Assembly: GCF_026625765.1 (NCBI RefSeq)
Contig: NZ_CP113062.1
Span: 2,046,001-2,110,000 of the forward strand
DNA from: Frigoribacterium sp. SL97
Lineage (GTDB): Bacteria > Actinomycetota > Actinomycetes > Actinomycetales > Microbacteriaceae
Reading direction: 5' to 3'
DNA length: 64,000 nucleotides
Part shown: positions 19,804 to 29,910 of the stretch, piece after piece
Layout: every line of letters begins with the position of its first letter
How positions within the stretch are numbered: the first letter of the stretch is position 1
Notes under the pieces: generated by a model
What the model was told of the DNA's origin: nothing
Database searches by the model: none
Seen by the model: the letters and a program-made list of their open reading frames with translations, nothing else
Translations under genes and position numbers: made by a program

Positions 19804-21063
19804 CTACTCGAGGTAGTCGCGGAGCGACTGTGAACGCGACGGGTGGCGAAGTTTCGCCATCGTCTTGGACTCGATCTGGCGGATGCGCTCGCGCGTCACG
19901 CCGAACGTGTCACCGATCTGGTCGAGGGTCTTCGGCATGCCGTCACCGAGCCCGAAGCGCATGCGGATGACACCGGCCTCGCGCTCGGACAGGCTGTCGA
20001 GCAGCGATTCGAGCTGTTTCTGCAGCATCGTGAACCCGACGGCGTCGGCCGGCACGACGGCCTCGGTGTCCTCGATGAGGTCGCCGAACTCGCTGTCGCC
20101 GTCCTCACCCAGGGGCGTGTGGAGCGAGATGGGCTCGCGGCCGTACTTCTGGACCTCGACGACCTTCTCGGGCGTCATGTCGAGTTCACGCGAGAGCTCT
20201 TCGGGCGTGGGCTCGCGTCCCAGGTCTTGCAGCATCTGACGCTGGACACGGGCGAGCTTGTTGATGACCTCGACCATGTGCACCGGGATGCGGATGGTGC
20301 GAGCCTGGTCCGCCATGGCCCGCGTGATGGCCTGACGGATCCACCAGGTGGCGTAGGTGGAGAACTTGAAGCCCTTGGTGTAGTCGAACTTCTCGACGGC
20401 GCGGATCAAGCCGAGGTTTCCCTCTTGGATCAGGTCGAGGAACTGCATGCCACGGCCCGTGTAACGCTTGGCGAGGCTGACCACGAGTCGGAGGTTGGCA
20501 CCGAGCAGGTGGCTCTTGGCCCGCTGACCGTCGCGCGACACCCAGCGCAGCTCACGCTCGAGCTCGCGGCTCAGGCCGGTGCTGTTCGCGAGCTTGTCGT
20601 CGGCGAAGAGACCCGCCTCGATCCGCATGGCGAGCTCGACCTCTTCGGCCGCGTTCAACAGGGCGACCTTGCCGATCTGCTTCAGGTAGTCCTTGACGGG
20701 GTCGGCCGTCGCACCCGTGATCGTCGTCGAGTAGACGGGCATCTCGTCGTCGTCGTCCTGCGAGATGACGAGCGCGCCGGTGGGGAGGATCTCGGGGACG
20801 GGCTTGGCGCCCTCGCCGTCCGCGTCGTCGGCGGCAGCCGGGTCGACCGCGGCCTCGGCGTCGACCTCGTCGTCGGCGGGTTCGGCTGCGGCGGCCTTCT
20901 TGGCCGCGGCGGTCTTGGCCGGAGCCTTCGTCGCCGCCTTCTTGGCGGGAGCCCTCTTGGCCGGCGCCTTCTTGGCGGGAGGAGCCGTGGTCTCGGCCTC
21001 GACGGCCGTGTCGTCGGTCACGGCCTCGTCGGGGGCCGTGGTCGCCTTGCTTCGTGTAGCCAT
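19804..21063 (-). CDS. rpoD: Primary RNA polymerase sigma factor
   Basis: This 419-residue SigA/HrdB-type factor contains regions 1.2 ([11 protein letters not shown]), 2 ([31 protein letters not shown], in two parts), 2.4 ([16 protein letters not shown]), 3 and 4.2 ([20 protein letters not shown]). Residues 20-60 are an Ala/Lys/Pro-rich tract resembling histone H1 tails, followed by an acidic stretch. The ATG at 21063 is preceded by AAAGG. The longer upstream frame lacks similarity. A TTGACA lies at 21184-21189 upstream. Confidence 0.96.
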   Translation of the reverse strand: MATRSKATTAPDEAVTDDTAVEAETTAPPAKKAPAKRAPAKKAATKAPAKTAAAKKAAAAEPADDEVDAEAAVDPAAADDADGEGAKPVPEILPTGALVISQDDDDEMPVYSTTITGATADPVKDYLKQIGKVALLNAAEEVELAMRIEAGLFADDKLANSTGLSRELERELRWVSRDGQRAKSHLLGANLRLVVSLAKRYTGRGMQFLDLIQEGNLGLIRAVEKFDYTKGFKFSTYATWWIRQAITRAMADQARTIRIPVHMVEVINKLARVQRQMLQDLGREPTPEELSRELDMTPEKVVEVQKYGREPISLHTPLGEDGDSEFGDLIEDTEAVVPADAVGFTMLQKQLESLLDSLSEREAGVIRMRFGLGDGMPKTLDQIGDTFGVTRERIRQIESKTMAKLRHPSRSQSLRDYLE

Positions 21064-21303
21064 GCGAACACCTTTCAGTTCTCGGTACGTTCCGGACCGG
21101 ACGCGATCGTCGCGTTCACGTGCGCCGGTGGGGACGTCGACCGGCACTGGGCGTCGGCCGAATTCGGGCAGTACTAGGACCCATGTCAAGTCCTCGATCG
21201 AATGCGCGTCGACGACGTCGACGCGGTAACTCGATCGATGGACATGAACGGGTCCGTATCCCATTATTGCACGTCCGACCGGTGCCGAGCGACAAGGGCG
21301 ACC
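21064..21303. promoter_or_regulatory. rpoD upstream region with 21-base inverted repeat
   Basis: A perfect inverted repeat (CGCGTCGAC, 3-base spacer, GTCGACGCG) spans 21205-21225 and is flanked on both sides by TCGATCGA. A minus-strand TTGACA (21184-21189) just downstream suits a -35 element, although its -10 is unclear. The remaining bases up to the MFS stop show nothing else. Confidence 0.5.
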
Positions 21304-22659
21304 TCAGGCGGTCGGTCCCCTCCGGGCCCGGGTGCGTGCGGCATGCCATCTCTTGTTGAGGGCAACCCAGAGCGGCGCCACCTCTATTCCTTCCTCCAGC
21401 CGCAGGCCCCGGCGGGTGCGCCGACGCTCGACGAGCAGAGCCACCACGCCACCGCCGATCACCACGTACTGCACGAGCAGCGCGATGCGGAACGACTCGA
21501 ACGCGAAGAGGTCGCTCGGCTGGCCCGAGGCGATGCGGGCGGCATCGAGTCGATCGAGCACGACGCCGATGAGGAACATCATCACGAAGCTCGCCAGGAA
21601 GCCACCGACGTTGACCACCCCGTTGGCCACGCCGAGGCTGCGAAGCGGGTTGAAGGTCCGCGCGAAGTCGAAGCCGATCAGGGAACCGGGCCCGCCCACT
21701 CCGAGCACGACCACGAGCACGTAGGCGAGCCAGTGCGGGGGTATCCCCGGCCACGCGAGCAGCGTCGTCCAGACCACGGCCAGCACCGTGACGATGCCGA
21801 GGACCAGGTTGGAGCGTCGCATCGGGTACCGGGCGACCAGCACCCCGAGGACCGGCCCCGCCACGACACCGGACAGCACGAGGAGGGAGAGCATGCCCGA
21901 GGCCTCGGCGGTCGTGAAGCCCAGACCGCCCACCAACAGGGGGACGCCCCACAGCAGGCTGAAGACCGTGCCCGACGACTGCGTCACGAAGTGCGACCAG
22001 AACCCCAGCCGGGTCCCGGGACGCCGGACGCTCTGTCCGAGCTGTCGCCCCGCGTCGGCCCAACTGACGACCGTCTCGGAGCGGACGCGACCGGTCGGCG
22101 ACTCCTTGACGACCATGAGCACCACCACGGCGGCCACGACCGACAACGCCGCCGCGCTGAGGAAGGCCGGGCCCCACCCCGCCCCGTGCAGGACGATCGA
22201 CAGCGGCACGGCCGACAGCACCTGACCCAGTTGTCCGACGTTGCCGGTCCACTGCGACACCTGCGGCAGGATCGGACCACGGAACCACGAGGGCAGCAGA
22301 CGGATCACCGAGATGAAGGTCATCGCGTCGCCGGCGCCGACGAGCACGCGGCCCACGACGGCCACGCCGATCGTCGGGGGCGAGAGCGCCACGACCAGCT
22401 GGCCCGCCGCCAGCATGACGGCCCCTGCGACGATGAGCCTCTTGGGCCCCACCCGGTCGAGCAGGACGCCGACCGGGATCTGCAGCCCGGCGTAGACGAC
22501 GAGTTGGACGACGGCCAGGGTCGACAGGCTGGAGGCGGAGACGCCGAAGAGCTGCTGGGCCTCGACGCCCGAGACGCCAAGTGACGACCGCTGCAGGACG
22601 GCGACGACGTAGGCGAAGACGGCGGCGCCCCAGACGAGCCAGGCGCGTGCGGAGTTCAC
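21304..22659 (-). CDS. Major facilitator superfamily transporter
   Basis: The 451-residue membrane protein has about 12 hydrophobic segments. The MFS loop motif is seen as GVLLDRVGPKRLI between spans 2 and 3, with a second half-copy ARYPMRRSN after the central loop. The substrate cannot be inferred. The GTG start is supported by TAGGGT located 6 bases upstream, predicting a leaderless mRNA. It is a single gene between rpoD and the PAC2 gene. Confidence 0.85.
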   Translation of the reverse strand: MNSARAWLVWGAAVFAYVVAVLQRSSLGVSGVEAQQLFGVSASSLSTLAVVQLVVYAGLQIPVGVLLDRVGPKRLIVAGAVMLAAGQLVVALSPPTIGVAVVGRVLVGAGDAMTFISVIRLLPSWFRGPILPQVSQWTGNVGQLGQVLSAVPLSIVLHGAGWGPAFLSAAALSVVAAVVVLMVVKESPTGRVRSETVVSWADAGRQLGQSVRRPGTRLGFWSHFVTQSSGTVFSLLWGVPLLVGGLGFTTAEASGMLSLLVLSGVVAGPVLGVLVARYPMRRSNLVLGIVTVLAVVWTTLLAWPGIPPHWLAYVLVVVLGVGGPGSLIGFDFARTFNPLRSLGVANGVVNVGGFLASFVMMFLIGVVLDRLDAARIASGQPSDLFAFESFRIALLVQYVVIGGGVVALLVERRRTRRGLRLEEGIEVAPLWVALNKRWHAARTRARRGPTA

Positions 22660-22695
22660 CCCGTGACCCTAGCCGACCGGGCGCCGGACGCCGGC

Positions 22696-22706
22696 CCGCG
22701 CCTCCT
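22696..22706 (+). repeat. Dispersed 11-base motif CCGCGCCTCCT
   Basis: This exact copy lies in the 88-base gap between the MFS start and the PAC2-family stop, about 25 bases from the MFS -10 element. Confidence 0.8.
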
Positions 22707-22747
22707 GCGTCCGCGGATCGGAACGGACCCGGGAGGTGCGGTGCCGG

Positions 22748-23674
22748 TCAGGCGCGGTCGTCGCCCTCGCCGTCGACCCGCCGGGTGGCGAGGAACTTCT
22801 CGAGTTCGGCCGCCAGTGCGTCGGCAGTGGGCACCTGGCCGTCCTGGTCGGTCAACGGCGACGGCAGCGGGTTTCCCTGCATGTAGGTGTCGTGACGTTC
22901 CTCGAGCGTGGCGACCAGGCGGGAGAGCTCGTGGTTGCCGGCGACCTGCTCGTCGACCTTGACCATGAAGTCACGACCCTCTTCGCGGAGGCGGTCGGTC
23001 GGGAAGATCAGCCCCGTGGCGGCACTGATGCTCGACAGCGCCGCCACGGCGGCGTCGGGGAACTCGGTGTCGGCGAGGTAGTGCGGGACGAGCAGGACGA
23101 AGCCCGCCGTGGGGTGACCCGTCTCGCCGAGCCGGTGTTCGACGAGGTGCAGAGCGTTGGCTGGGGCCTGGGTCACGGGCTTCCAGACGGACATCGCCTC
23201 GACCAGGTCGGACCGGTTGCCGCTGACCGTCACGCCGATGGGACGGGTGTGGGGCACGGGCATCGGGATCGAGTGCACCCAGGTCGTGGTCGAGACGCGG
23301 TAGCGCTCGACGAGCTGCACGACGGCCGCGGTGAAGCGCTGCCACTGGAAGTCGGGTTCGAAGCCCGCCAGGAGGAGGAACCGCTGACCGAGGTCGTCGT
23401 GGACGAGGTAGAGGGAGAGGGTCGACGGCTCGATCTCGGAGATGTGGTCCTGGTCGAACGTGAAGGTCGGGCGACGGGCCCGGTAGTCGAGGAGCTCGTC
23501 GGCGTCGAACGTCGCCACGAGGGTGTGGTCGAGGGTGTCGAGGACGTACTCCGCGAGCTGGCTCACCGCCGAGCCCGCGTCGGCGAACCCGGTGAGTCCG
23601 GCGACGAGCGGGAGGCCCTCGGGCACGCCGTCGGCGTCGGGGGTGAAGTCGTAGAGAGCTGCGGGGTCGTGCAT
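22748..23674 (-). CDS. PAC2 family protein
   Basis: The 308-residue protein belongs to the PAC2 family, related to proteasome assembly chaperone 2 and common in actinobacteria. Its bacterial function is not established. Family segments include GLTGFADAGSAVSQL, and a Pro-Met-Pro-His-Thr-Arg-Pro loop (IPMPVPHTRPI). Start ATG at 23674 is chosen over one 9 bases upstream because TAGCAT lies exactly 7 bases before it and overlaps the upstream ATG. It is divergent from pepA. Confidence 0.87.
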   Translation of the reverse strand: MHDPAALYDFTPDADGVPEGLPLVAGLTGFADAGSAVSQLAEYVLDTLDHTLVATFDADELLDYRARRPTFTFDQDHISEIEPSTLSLYLVHDDLGQRFLLLAGFEPDFQWQRFTAAVVQLVERYRVSTTTWVHSIPMPVPHTRPIGVTVSGNRSDLVEAMSVWKPVTQAPANALHLVEHRLGETGHPTAGFVLLVPHYLADTEFPDAAVAALSSISAATGLIFPTDRLREEGRDFMVKVDEQVAGNHELSRLVATLEERHDTYMQGNPLPSPLTDQDGQVPTADALAAELEKFLATRRVDGEGDDRA

Positions 23675-23759
23675 GGTCTCCATGCTAGGCACCGGTCGTC
23701 GCCAGGAGGGCCCGCGACCACGTGCCGAGAGCGAACACCACGGTGGATACGATGGATGG

Positions 23760-25238
23760 ATGACCGTCGCCACCCTCTCCGTCCTGTCGTCCGATCCGAT
23801 CACCGCCGAGGCCGACGTCCTCGTCGTCGGAGTGGTGAAGGGGGCCGACGGTCCCGAGCCGACCCTCGAGGTCCCGGGGCTCGCCGAGTCCTTCGCCGCC
23901 CTCGGTGTGACGGGCGCCCGGGACGAACTCGTCAAGGTCCCCGCGTCCGGCGTCACGGCCACCATCGTGGCGCTGGTCGGCCTGGGCGACGCCGTCACGG
24001 CCGAGAGCCTGCGCTACGCCGCCGGCTCGGCCGTCCGTCAGCTCACGGCCGTCGACCGGGTCGTCCTGGCCCTGCCCGTGGGCGACGCCGCCGACGCACT
24101 GGCCGCCCTCGAGGGCGCCGCGATCGCCTCGTACGAGTTCGACGCGTTCCGGCACTCCTCGGCGTCCGACACCCGTCGACACGCTCGCGACATCGCCCTC
24201 GCGACGGCCACGGAGGTCCAAGAGTCCGTCCTCGACCGTGCCGCCGTGGTGGCCGAGGCGGTGCACACCGTCCGTGACCTCGCCACGACTCCCCCGCAGC
24301 AGATGTACCCCCAGGCACTCGCCGACTTCGCCGTCGCGCACGCGTCGGACGACGCCCTCTCGGTGACCGTGCTCGACGAGGACGGCCTCCGTGACGGCGG
24401 GTACGGGGGCATCCTCGGCGTCGGTCAGGGCTCGAGCCGCGGTCCCCGACTCGTCAAGGTCGAGTACTCCCCCGCCGGAGCCGCCAAGCACCTCGCCCTG
24501 GTCGGCAAGGGCATCACGTACGACACGGGCGGGTTGTCCCTCAAGCCCGCCGGGAGCATGCTCGGCATGAAGGACGACATGACGGGGGCCGCCACGGTCC
24601 TCGCCGTGACGGTGGCCGTGGCCAAGCTGCGGCTCCCCGTGCGGCTGACCGCCTGGCTCTGCATCGCCGAGAACATGCCGAGCGGCACGGCGATCCGACC
24701 CGACGACGTCCTCACCATCAAGGGCGGCACGACCGTCGAGGTGACGAACACCGACGCCGAGGGCCGCCTGGTCATGGCGGACGGGTTGGTCGCGGCGAGC
24801 GACGAGCAGCCCGACGCCATCGTCGACGTGGCCACCCTCACGGGTGCCCAGGTCGTCGCCCTGGGCATGCGATACGTCGGCGTCATGGGCAACGACGACC
24901 TCGCGTCCGAGATCGTGTCGCTCGCCGACGCGGCCGGAGAGACCTTCTGGCGCATGCCGCTGGCCTCCGAACTCCGCGCGCGCCTGAACTCCGACGTGGC
25001 CGACCTCGTGAACGCGACCCCGGGCAACACGGCCGCAGGCATGCTGCTCGCCGGCGTCTTCCTCAACGAGTTCGTCGGCTCGCGGGAGGGCACGACGACG
25101 CCGATCCCCTGGGCCCACCTCGACATCGCCGGTCCGTCCAACAACAAGGGCGGCGGATACGGCTACACGGCCAAGGGCTCGACGGGCGTGACCGTCCGTA
25201 CCCTGATCGAGCTGGCCGACAAGTTTTCTGCTGCGTAG
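23760..25238 (+). CDS. pepA: Leucyl aminopeptidase (M17)
   Basis: This 492-residue cytosolic M17 aminopeptidase releases N-terminal residues from peptides using two metal ions. The signature NTDAEGRLVMADGL with its metal ligands is present, as are GKGITYDTGGLSLKP and the KDDMTGAA segment. A TACGAT hexamer lies 6 bases before the ATG, predicting a leaderless transcript. In mycobacteria the orthologue is also a few genes from the E2 component, as here. Confidence 0.95.
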   Translation: MTVATLSVLSSDPITAEADVLVVGVVKGADGPEPTLEVPGLAESFAALGVTGARDELVKVPASGVTATIVALVGLGDAVTAESLRYAAGSAVRQLTAVDRVVLALPVGDAADALAALEGAAIASYEFDAFRHSSASDTRRHARDIALATATEVQESVLDRAAVVAEAVHTVRDLATTPPQQMYPQALADFAVAHASDDALSVTVLDEDGLRDGGYGGILGVGQGSSRGPRLVKVEYSPAGAAKHLALVGKGITYDTGGLSLKPAGSMLGMKDDMTGAATVLAVTVAVAKLRLPVRLTAWLCIAENMPSGTAIRPDDVLTIKGGTTVEVTNTDAEGRLVMADGLVAASDEQPDAIVDVATLTGAQVVALGMRYVGVMGNDDLASEIVSLADAAGETFWRMPLASELRARLNSDVADLVNATPGNTAAGMLLAGVFLNEFVGSREGTTTPIPWAHLDIAGPSNNKGGGYGYTAKGSTGVTVRTLIELADKFSAA

Positions 25239-25412
25239 TAGGGTCGAGGGGGCGGGAGAAACCCGCTGAGATCGGTCCCCCGAGAGCATCCTCCGACGCG
25301 CGTCACGACGACGCCGCCGGACGATGCGGTCGGTTCGGGGACGGGCGTCGTCGCCACCGCGACGGCCCCGCCTCGGCGTCGGGGCACCGCGGACGCACGA
25401 GGGAGTTGCTGG
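25239..25412 (+). promoter_or_regulatory. pepA-lpdA intergenic leader with small hairpin
   Basis: These 174 bases contain a GCGGG/CCCGC hairpin (25252-25266) enclosed by GGGGG (25248-25252) and CCCCC (25277-25281), and a GGGAG ribosome site before lpdA. It may be a pepA terminator or a structured leader. No known riboswitch consensus fits. Confidence 0.4.
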
Positions 25413-26786
25413 GTGTCGGAACAGAATTTTGACCTGGTGGTGCTCGGTGGCGGGAGCGGCGGATACGCCGCAGCGCTGCGAGCGAGCGAGTTGGGCCTGA
25501 GCGTCGCACTCGTCGAGAAGGACAAGGTCGGGGGCACCTGCCTCCACCGAGGCTGCATCCCCACCAAGGCGCTGTTGCACTCGGCCGAGGTGGCCGACGT
25601 GTCGCGCGAATCCGCCAAGTACGGCGTCAACACCGATTTCCACGGCATCGACATCGCCGCCGTGACCTCGTACCGCGAGGGCATCGTCGCCAGCAAGTAC
25701 AAGGGTCTCCAGGGGCTCGTCAAGGCCCGTGGCATCACGACCGTCGAAGGCGAGGGCAAGCTCACGTCGCCCTCGACCGTCCAGGTCGGCGAGACCACGC
25801 TCAAGGCCAAGAACGTCGTGCTCGCGACGGGTTCGTACTCGCGGAGCCTCCCCGGTCTCGAGATCGGCGGCAAGGTCATCACCAGCGAGCACGCCCTCGC
25901 GCTCGACCACGTGCCGAACAAGGTCGTCATCCTCGGCGGCGGCGTCATCGGCGTCGAGTTCGCCAGCGTCTGGAAGAGCTTCGGCGTCGACGTGACCATC
26001 GTCGAGGCCCTGCCGCACCTCGTCCCCAACGAGGAGGAGTCGATCTCGAAGCAGTTCGAGCGCGCGTTCCGCAAGCGCGGCATCGCCTTCTCGCTGGGCG
26101 TCCGGTTCCAGGGCGTCGAGCAGAACGAGGACGGCGTCGTCGTCACCCTCGAGGACGGCAAGACGTTCGACGCCGACCTCATGCTCGTCGCCGTCGGCCG
26201 TGGCCCCTCGACCGCCGGTCTCGGCTACGAAGAGGTCGGCATCACGATGGACCGCGGTTTCGTCCTGACGAACGAACGTCTCGCGACGAACGTCCCCGGC
26301 GTCTACGCCCTGGGCGACATCGTGCCCGGCCTGCAGCTCGCGCACCGCAGCTTCCAGCACGGCATCTTCGTCGCGGAAGAGATCGCCGGCCTCAAGCCGC
26401 AGGTGATCTCCGACGTGAACATCCCCAAGGTCACCTACTCCGACCCCGAGGTCGCATCGGTCGGCCTGACCGAGGTCAAGGCCGCCGACCAGTACGGCGC
26501 CGACAAGGTCACCAGCTACGACTACAACCTCGCGGGCAACGGCAAGAGCCACATCATCGGGACCAGCGGCTCGGTCAAGGTGGTCCGCGTCGTCGACGGA
26601 CCCGTCGTGGGCGTGCACATGATCGGCGCCCGTGTCGGCGAACTGATCGGTGAGGCACAGCTCGCCGTCAACTGGGAGGCCTACCCGGAGGACGTCGCTC
26701 CCCTGATCCACGCGCACCCCACGCAGAACGAAGCCCTCGGCGAAGCCATGCTGGCCCTCGCGGGCAAGCCGCTGCACGCGATGTAG
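25413..26786 (+). CDS. lpdA: Dihydrolipoyl dehydrogenase (E3)
   Basis: E3 reoxidises dihydrolipoamide in 2-oxoacid dehydrogenase complexes, passing electrons to NAD through FAD. The 457-residue protein shows the FAD motif [11 protein letters not shown], the redox pair in [15 protein letters not shown] (Cys43, Cys48), the NAD motif [14 protein letters not shown], and the C-terminal catalytic [13 protein letters not shown]. The GTG start is set by GGGAG 7 bases upstream. It is followed 89 bases later by the E2 gene, so the two probably form one unit. Confidence 0.97.
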   Translation: MSEQNFDLVVLGGGSGGYAAALRASELGLSVALVEKDKVGGTCLHRGCIPTKALLHSAEVADVSRESAKYGVNTDFHGIDIAAVTSYREGIVASKYKGLQGLVKARGITTVEGEGKLTSPSTVQVGETTLKAKNVVLATGSYSRSLPGLEIGGKVITSEHALALDHVPNKVVILGGGVIGVEFASVWKSFGVDVTIVEALPHLVPNEEESISKQFERAFRKRGIAFSLGVRFQGVEQNEDGVVVTLEDGKTFDADLMLVAVGRGPSTAGLGYEEVGITMDRGFVLTNERLATNVPGVYALGDIVPGLQLAHRSFQHGIFVAEEIAGLKPQVISDVNIPKVTYSDPEVASVGLTEVKAADQYGADKVTSYDYNLAGNGKSHIIGTSGSVKVVRVVDGPVVGVHMIGARVGELIGEAQLAVNWEAYPEDVAPLIHAHPTQNEALGEAMLALAGKPLHAM

Positions 26787-26875
26787 ATCCCTGGCACCAT
26801 CGCTCCTGCTCAGCAGGGGCCCGCACCACCACCACAGCAACCACAGACACACATGTCGTCAAAGGAGCCCCACAG

Positions 26876-28375
26876 ATGAGCGAATCCGTCAACCTCCCGG
26901 CACTCGGAGAGAGTGTCACCGAGGGTACGGTCACCCGCTGGTTGAAGAACGTCGGTGACCGCGTCGAGGTCGACGAGCCGCTGCTCGAGGTCTCGACCGA
27001 CAAGGTCGACACCGAGATCCCTTCGCCCGTCGCCGGCGTGATCGAGGAGATCCTCGTCGCCGAGGACGAGACCGTCGAGGTGGGCACGGCCCTCGTCCGC
27101 ATCGGAGACGGCAGCGCCTCCGAGTCGCCGGCGGACGAGCCGGAAGCCGCCGAAGAGCCGGAGCAGGCACCCTCGGCACTCGCCGAGCCGGAGGCCGAGG
27201 AGCCCGAGCTCCCGTCGTCCGCGGCCCCTGCCCCGGGCGAGGACTCCGCCGCCAGCGCGCCCGAGCCCGCCCCCGCGGTGGACCCCGCGCCCGCCGCCCA
27301 GCAGGACGGCGCACAGCAGGACGCCGCCGGCCAGCAGCCGGCCGCCGCACAGCCCCAGGCCGCCCGGCCCAGCAGCGAGCAGCCGGCCCCGTCGGCACCG
27401 ACGCCGTCGCCCGCCACGGGCTCGTCCGAGACGTCGGCACCCGCCACGCCGGCCCCGAGCAGCGGTGCGCCGGTCGGTTACGTCACCCCGCTCGTCCGCA
27501 AGCTGGCGAACGAGAAGGGTGTCGACATCTCGACCCTGTCCGGCAGTGGCGTCGGCGGTCGCATCCGCAAGGAGGACGTCCTCGCCGCCGCCGAAGCCGC
27601 CGCGACCTCGACGACCTCGGCGCCGGCCTCCTCCGGTCCCGCCCCGATCGAGGTGTCGCCGTTGCGCGGCACGACCGTTCCGATGTCGCGCCTCCGCAAG
27701 GTCGTCGCCGAGCGTGCGGTCCAGTCGATGCAGGCCATGGCCCAACTCACCAGCGTGGTCGAGGTCGACGTCACCAAGGTCGCGGCCTTCCGCGACGCCA
27801 ACAAGGGTGCCTTCCTCGAGAAGACCGGCAACAAGCTGTCCTTCCTGCCGTTCTTCACCCTGGCGGCCGCCGAGGCGCTCAAGGCGCACCCGAAGCTGAA
27901 CGCCACCGTCGACGGTGACTCGATCGTCTACCCCGACCACGAGCACGTTGCCATGGCGGTCGACACGGAGCGCGGCCTGCTGACGCCGGTCATCAAGAAC
28001 GCCTCGGACCTCGACCTCGCGGGCATCGCCGGCCAGATCGCCGACCTCGCGCAGCGCACGCGTGACAACAAGCTGAAGCCCGACGAGCTGGCCGGTGGCA
28101 CCTTCACCGTCACCAACACGGGATCGCGCGGCGCCCTGTTCGACACCCCCGTGGTCTTCCTTCCACAGGTGGCCATCCTCGGCACCGGCATCGTCGTCAA
28201 GCGCCCCGTGGTCATCAAGGCAGACGGTTCGGAGTCCATCGCCATCCGGTCGATGGTCTACCTGGCCCTGTCGTACGACCACCGCATCGTCGACGGCGCC
28301 GACGCGGCGCGCTTCCTGGTCGCCGTCAAGGAGCGCCTCGAGGGCGGGGACTTCACGTCCAAGCTCGGCATCTGA
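26876..28375 (+). CDS. sucB: Dihydrolipoyllysine succinyltransferase-type E2 component
   Basis: The 499-residue E2 has one lipoyl domain (residues 1-80; lipoyl-Lys43 in [11 protein letters not shown]), a long Pro/Ala/Glu-rich linker (about 85-195), an E3-binding domain (about 200-235, [18 protein letters not shown]), and a catalytic domain ending with [16 protein letters not shown]. The active-site His is within that motif. Many actinobacterial homologues have two or three lipoyl domains; this has one. Whether it serves 2-oxoglutarate or pyruvate dehydrogenase cannot be decided from sequence alone. Confidence 0.93.
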   Translation: MSESVNLPALGESVTEGTVTRWLKNVGDRVEVDEPLLEVSTDKVDTEIPSPVAGVIEEILVAEDETVEVGTALVRIGDGSASESPADEPEAAEEPEQAPSALAEPEAEEPELPSSAAPAPGEDSAASAPEPAPAVDPAPAAQQDGAQQDAAGQQPAAAQPQAARPSSEQPAPSAPTPSPATGSSETSAPATPAPSSGAPVGYVTPLVRKLANEKGVDISTLSGSGVGGRIRKEDVLAAAEAAATSTTSAPASSGPAPIEVSPLRGTTVPMSRLRKVVAERAVQSMQAMAQLTSVVEVDVTKVAAFRDANKGAFLEKTGNKLSFLPFFTLAAAEALKAHPKLNATVDGDSIVYPDHEHVAMAVDTERGLLTPVIKNASDLDLAGIAGQIADLAQRTRDNKLKPDELAGGTFTVTNTGSRGALFDTPVVFLPQVAILGTGIVVKRPVVIKADGSESIAIRSMVYLALSYDHRIVDGADAARFLVAVKERLEGGDFTSKLGI

Positions 28376-28385
28376 CGCCCCTCGC

Positions 28386-28406
28386 GTGAGGCCCGACCGG
28401 CCTCAC
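28386..28406. terminator. Terminator between convergent sucB and pseudokinase gene
   Basis: GTGAGGCC and GGCCTCAC form a perfect 8-base-pair stem with a 5-base loop that overlaps the last codon region of the minus-strand gene. Confidence 0.65.
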
Positions 28407-29788
28407 CGATCGACGATCACGTCGCGAAGCCGCCAACCGGCCTCGGTCCTCATCATGAGGACCGAGGCCGTTTCGCCGTGTGGTCCCGTCGCCTCGAAGA
28501 ACACCGTCCCCCCGGTTCGTGACATTCGTCCCGTGAGCTCGAGAGGGACCGTCGCCGCCGCGGCGAGCGAGGGGTCGTCGAGCACGTCGGCGTCCCGGAG
28601 AGCGATCGGCGAACCGGGTTGATCGACGGCGTCGAGACAACTCGGCGTGACGTCGCGCAGGCACGTCAGCCGTGCCTGCAGGAGCACCTCGGCGGCCGCA
28701 CCGGCATCGTCACCCCCCACCAGGGCTTCGACCTCGCCGGGCGTCACCGCCCCGCCCGTCCGAGCGGGTGCAGGCGTGCGGGTGTCCGCGGAGTCGCCGG
28801 ACGGGCTCACCGGCGCCGACGACTCGGACCGGGGCGCGACCGGACCCACCCCGTCGGACGGTCCGTCCTGACGTGGAACGTCATCACGTCCCGAGGCGGC
28901 CGGTCCGAGGACGAGAGCCACCCCGGCGACGACGACGCCCGCGGCCGCGAGCAGTCGGTATCGCCGACGGACGGCTCGCAGGGCGTCGACCAGCCGCCGT
29001 GGGCGGAGGTCGGCCACGCCCGCGATCACCCGGTCGATCGCCTCCGACTCGGGCAGGAGGGCGAGCCAGCCCGGCATGACCCGTTCGTCCGCTGCGACCG
29101 ACTCGACGCGTTCGCCCTGGGGGACCTCGTCGCCCTCGACCACGGCGTCGACACTCGAGAGCGGGACAGCCTCGCCGAGGTCGAAGACCGATTCGACGAG
29201 GGACTCGAAGCTCGTCGAGTCCAGGACCGGCGGCGAGGATCGCGAGGCCGGTCGCACCGCCCGCTCGACCAGGGCCCGGGCGAACTCCGCCGCCACGGGC
29301 AGCGAGGTGCGCTCGGCGTCCGGCCCCGCATCCGACCCCGCGTCCACAGGATGGACGCCGACCAGGACGGGTGCCCCGCGGGCGTCGATCTCGACGTCGT
29401 CGACGTCCAGCGCATGCACGGCCGTGCCCCGACGGGCCAGATGCTGGATGGCGCCGAGCACGGGGACGACGAGGGTGATGACCTCCCCGGTCTCGGGTCG
29501 ACCGCGGGCGGCCAGCCACGAGGCGAGTGGGTCGCCCCCGACGTCCGAGAAGACGAGCACGACCTCGCCGGACGGGTCCGTCACCACGTCGACGAGGGTG
29601 GCGACGTGGGCGTGGTCCGCCCGGGAGAAGGCGACCGCCTCGGCGACGGGAGAGCGCCCGGTCGGACGCGACCCGCGCCTCCTGAGCACGACGCGTGAGC
29701 CGTCGGGTGCCTCGGCGAGGATGCGCTCCACCCCGCCGTCGAGGCGCCGGGAGAGCACGCGGTAGGGGCCGATCGACTCGTTCGTCAT
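28403..29788 (-). CDS. Membrane protein with pseudokinase-like N-terminal domain
   Basis: The 461-residue protein starts like a PknB-type kinase N-lobe (IGPYRVLSRRLDGGVERILAEA, VVLRRRG). The catalytic loop reads VHALDVDDVEID (His125 kept, the HRD Asp replaced by Leu127) and the DFG position reads VGV, so phosphotransfer is not expected. One membrane span lies at about 278-296, and an extracellular part rich in Ser/Pro with a small C-terminal domain follows. No annotated family is recognised with certainty. It occupies the place where lipB/lipA sit in mycobacteria. Confidence 0.7.
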   Translation of the reverse strand: MTNESIGPYRVLSRRLDGGVERILAEAPDGSRVVLRRRGSRPTGRSPVAEAVAFSRADHAHVATLVDVVTDPSGEVVLVFSDVGGDPLASWLAARGRPETGEVITLVVPVLGAIQHLARRGTAVHALDVDDVEIDARGAPVLVGVHPVDAGSDAGPDAERTSLPVAAEFARALVERAVRPASRSSPPVLDSTSFESLVESVFDLGEAVPLSSVDAVVEGDEVPQGERVESVAADERVMPGWLALLPESEAIDRVIAGVADLRPRRLVDALRAVRRRYRLLAAAGVVVAGVALVLGPAASGRDDVPRQDGPSDGVGPVAPRSESSAPVSPSGDSADTRTPAPARTGGAVTPGEVEALVGGDDAGAAAEVLLQARLTCLRDVTPSCLDAVDQPGSPIALRDADVLDDPSLAAAATVPLELTGRMSRTGGTVFFEATGPHGETASVLMMRTEAGWRLRDVIVDR

Positions 29789-29910
29789 GAGGCGATGGTG
29801 TCGTCCGGTGGTCGTCGGCGCCCTCCCGCCGGGGAACCCTGTCGACCGGCGACGGACCGGAGTCCCTGGGGAGGATTCGTCGGGACCGCCGACCCCGTAT
29901 CCTGGTGCAC

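Noticed and set aside
25248..25281. Thiamine pyrophosphate riboswitch before lpdA, suggested by a CTGAGA string
   Set aside because: The other conserved blocks (for example GAACCTGA and the second helix) are missing.
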